From: Pseudomonas prosekii
GTDB lineage: Bacteria; Pseudomonadota; Gammaproteobacteria; Pseudomonadales; Pseudomonadaceae
Direction of reading: 5' to 3'
Length of the DNA stretch: 64,000 bases
Assembly: GCF_900105155.1 (NCBI RefSeq)
Contig: NZ_LT629762.1
Span: forward strand, 620,001 to 684,000
The translations under genes and the position numbers were made by a program. The notes under the pieces were generated by a model. The model did no database searches. It was not told the DNA's origin and saw nothing but the letters and a program-made list of their open reading frames with translations. Positions 63,057 through 64,000 of the stretch are shown in pieces. Every line of letters begins with the position of its first letter. Position 1 is the first letter of the stretch.

Positions 63057-64000
63057 TCACTCATAACGTAGCGCCTCCGCAGGCTGGGTGCGCGCGGCAC
63101 GCCAGGCTGGATACAGGGTGGCGAGGAAACTCAGAACCAACGCGGCGGCGCAGACCATCAACACGTCCTGGCTCTGCACTTGCGACGGCAGGTAATCAAT
63201 AAAGTACACGTCGGCATTCAGGAATTTATGCCCGATCAAGCCTTCGAGGGCCGAGATCGCCGCGCTGACGTTGAGCGCCGCGAAGATCCCGACCACCGCG
63301 CCGATCAGCGTTCCGACCACCCCGATCACCGTGCCCTGGACCATGAAAATCGCCATGATCGAACCGGGCGTGGCGCCAAGCGTGCGCAGAATCGCGATGT
63401 CGCTTTTCTTGTCATTCACCACCATTACCAGCGTGGAAATGATGTTGAACGCGGCGACCGCAACGATCAGCAACAGCAGCAGGCCGATCATGGCTTTTTC
63501 CATGCGGATCGCCTGATACAGATTGCCGTGGGTGCGGGTCCAGTCACGCGCGTAGTAATGGTCTTCGCCAAGTTGCTGGGCGATGTTCCACGCAGTGCGC
63601 GGCGCCTGGAACAGGTCGTCGAACTTCAGGCGAATGCCCTGCACCTGATCGGGTTTCCAGCGATGCAGCCGGGCCAGATCCTGCAGATTGGTCACGCCGA
63701 GGTAACCGTCCAGCTCGCCAGCGCCGACATGGAAAATGCCGACCACGGTAAAGCGTTTCATCCGCGGGAACATCCCGGCCGGGGTCACGGTGACTTCCGG
63801 CGCAACGAACGTCAGCTTGTCGCCGATGGCCGCGCCGAGCTTGGCCGCCGCTTTGTCACCGATGACGATGCCGAAGCTGCCAGGCGTTAGGTTGTCGAGC
63901 TTGCCCTGCTTCATGAAGTTATCAATGATCGAAACCTGACGCTCCAGCGTCGGGTCGATGGCATTGAGCAACACCTTGGAGACCTTGCCGTTATTGGTCA
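63057..64000 (-). CDS. lolC: Lipoprotein-releasing system protein LolC, 5' end beyond window
   Basis: About 314 C-terminal residues visible; the frame is open to base 64000. Same FtsX-type permease layout as LolE with periplasmic region and three C-terminal membrane helices ([36 protein letters not shown] and [15 protein letters not shown]). Upstream position in lolC-lolD-lolE assigns LolC. Its stop overlaps or abuts the lolD start. Confidence 0.92.
   Translation of the reverse strand, partial: TNNGKVSKVLLNAIDPTLERQVSIIDNFMKQGKLDNLTPGSFGIVIGDKAAAKLGAAIGDKLTFVAPEVTVTPAGMFPRMKRFTVVGIFHVGAGELDGYLGVTNLQDLARLHRWKPDQVQGIRLKFDDLFQAPRTAWNIAQQLGEDHYYARDWTRTHGNLYQAIRMEKAMIGLLLLLIVAVAAFNIISTLVMVVNDKKSDIAILRTLGATPGSIMAIFMVQGTVIGVVGTLIGAVVGIFAALNVSAAISALEGLIGHKFLNADVYFIDYLPSQVQSQDVLMVCAAALVLSFLATLYPAWRAARTQPAEALRYE

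Overview
The window is chromosomal DNA of a Pseudomonas, most likely of the P. fluorescens group. This rests on protein recognition, on gene order (purF-cvpA-SPOR-folC-accD-trpF-truA-fimV-usg-asd-leuB-leuD-leuC; tRNA-Glu/Ala-gltX-uvrB; dusA-tal-rssC-rssB-PilZ-mlaA; queF-cupredoxin-copRS; lolCDE), on high GC, and on many short palindromic REP/REPIN elements of the kind seen in this group. Almost all of it is ordinary core genome. No prophage, insertion sequence or CRISPR array was seen.

Layout. 1-17240 is a long minus-strand block: purine, folate, fatty-acid, tryptophan and tRNA-modification genes, then fimV, the aspartate-semialdehyde dehydrogenase pair and leucine synthesis, bounded by a divergent LysR gene (17391). 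18352-21630 is a five-PAS GGDEF/EAL protein. 21870-26934 is an HscC-type Hsp70 with a convergent large J-protein and a DUF1266 gene. 27125-30771 holds ibpA (with a predicted heat-shock promoter and ROSE thermometer), dusC, a thioesterase, a hydrolase and a TetR regulator. 30955-31485 is a duplicated tRNA-Glu/tRNA-Ala cluster, followed by gltX, uvrB and an aminotransferase. 37301-42952 holds small hypotheticals, tRNA-Asn, a purine permease, a BrnT/BrnA toxin-antitoxin pair, an N-acetyltransferase, exonuclease III and a Gly/Ser-rich secreted protein.

43011-50553 is the most accessory part: a diguanylate cyclase, then a PAAR protein with an AT-rich lipase gene and an AT-rich lipoprotein gene (read as a type VI secretion effector/immunity cassette), an RNase T2, and two divergent L,D-transpeptidases. 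50649-64000 returns to core genes: dusA, tal, the RssC/RssB partner-switch pair, PilZ, mlaA, a degenerate HAD protein, queF, a cupredoxin, copR/copS and the lipoprotein-export operon lolCDE, whose first gene is cut by the right edge. purF is cut by the left edge.

The best candidates for a less-described system are the PAAR-lipase-lipoprotein cassette (44782-46543) and the HscC/J-protein/DUF1266 module (21870-26934). The most striking non-coding structure is a five-copy tandem array of a ~134-bp REPIN between truA and fimV (6908-7592). All functional statements come from reading the sequence; no database search was run.
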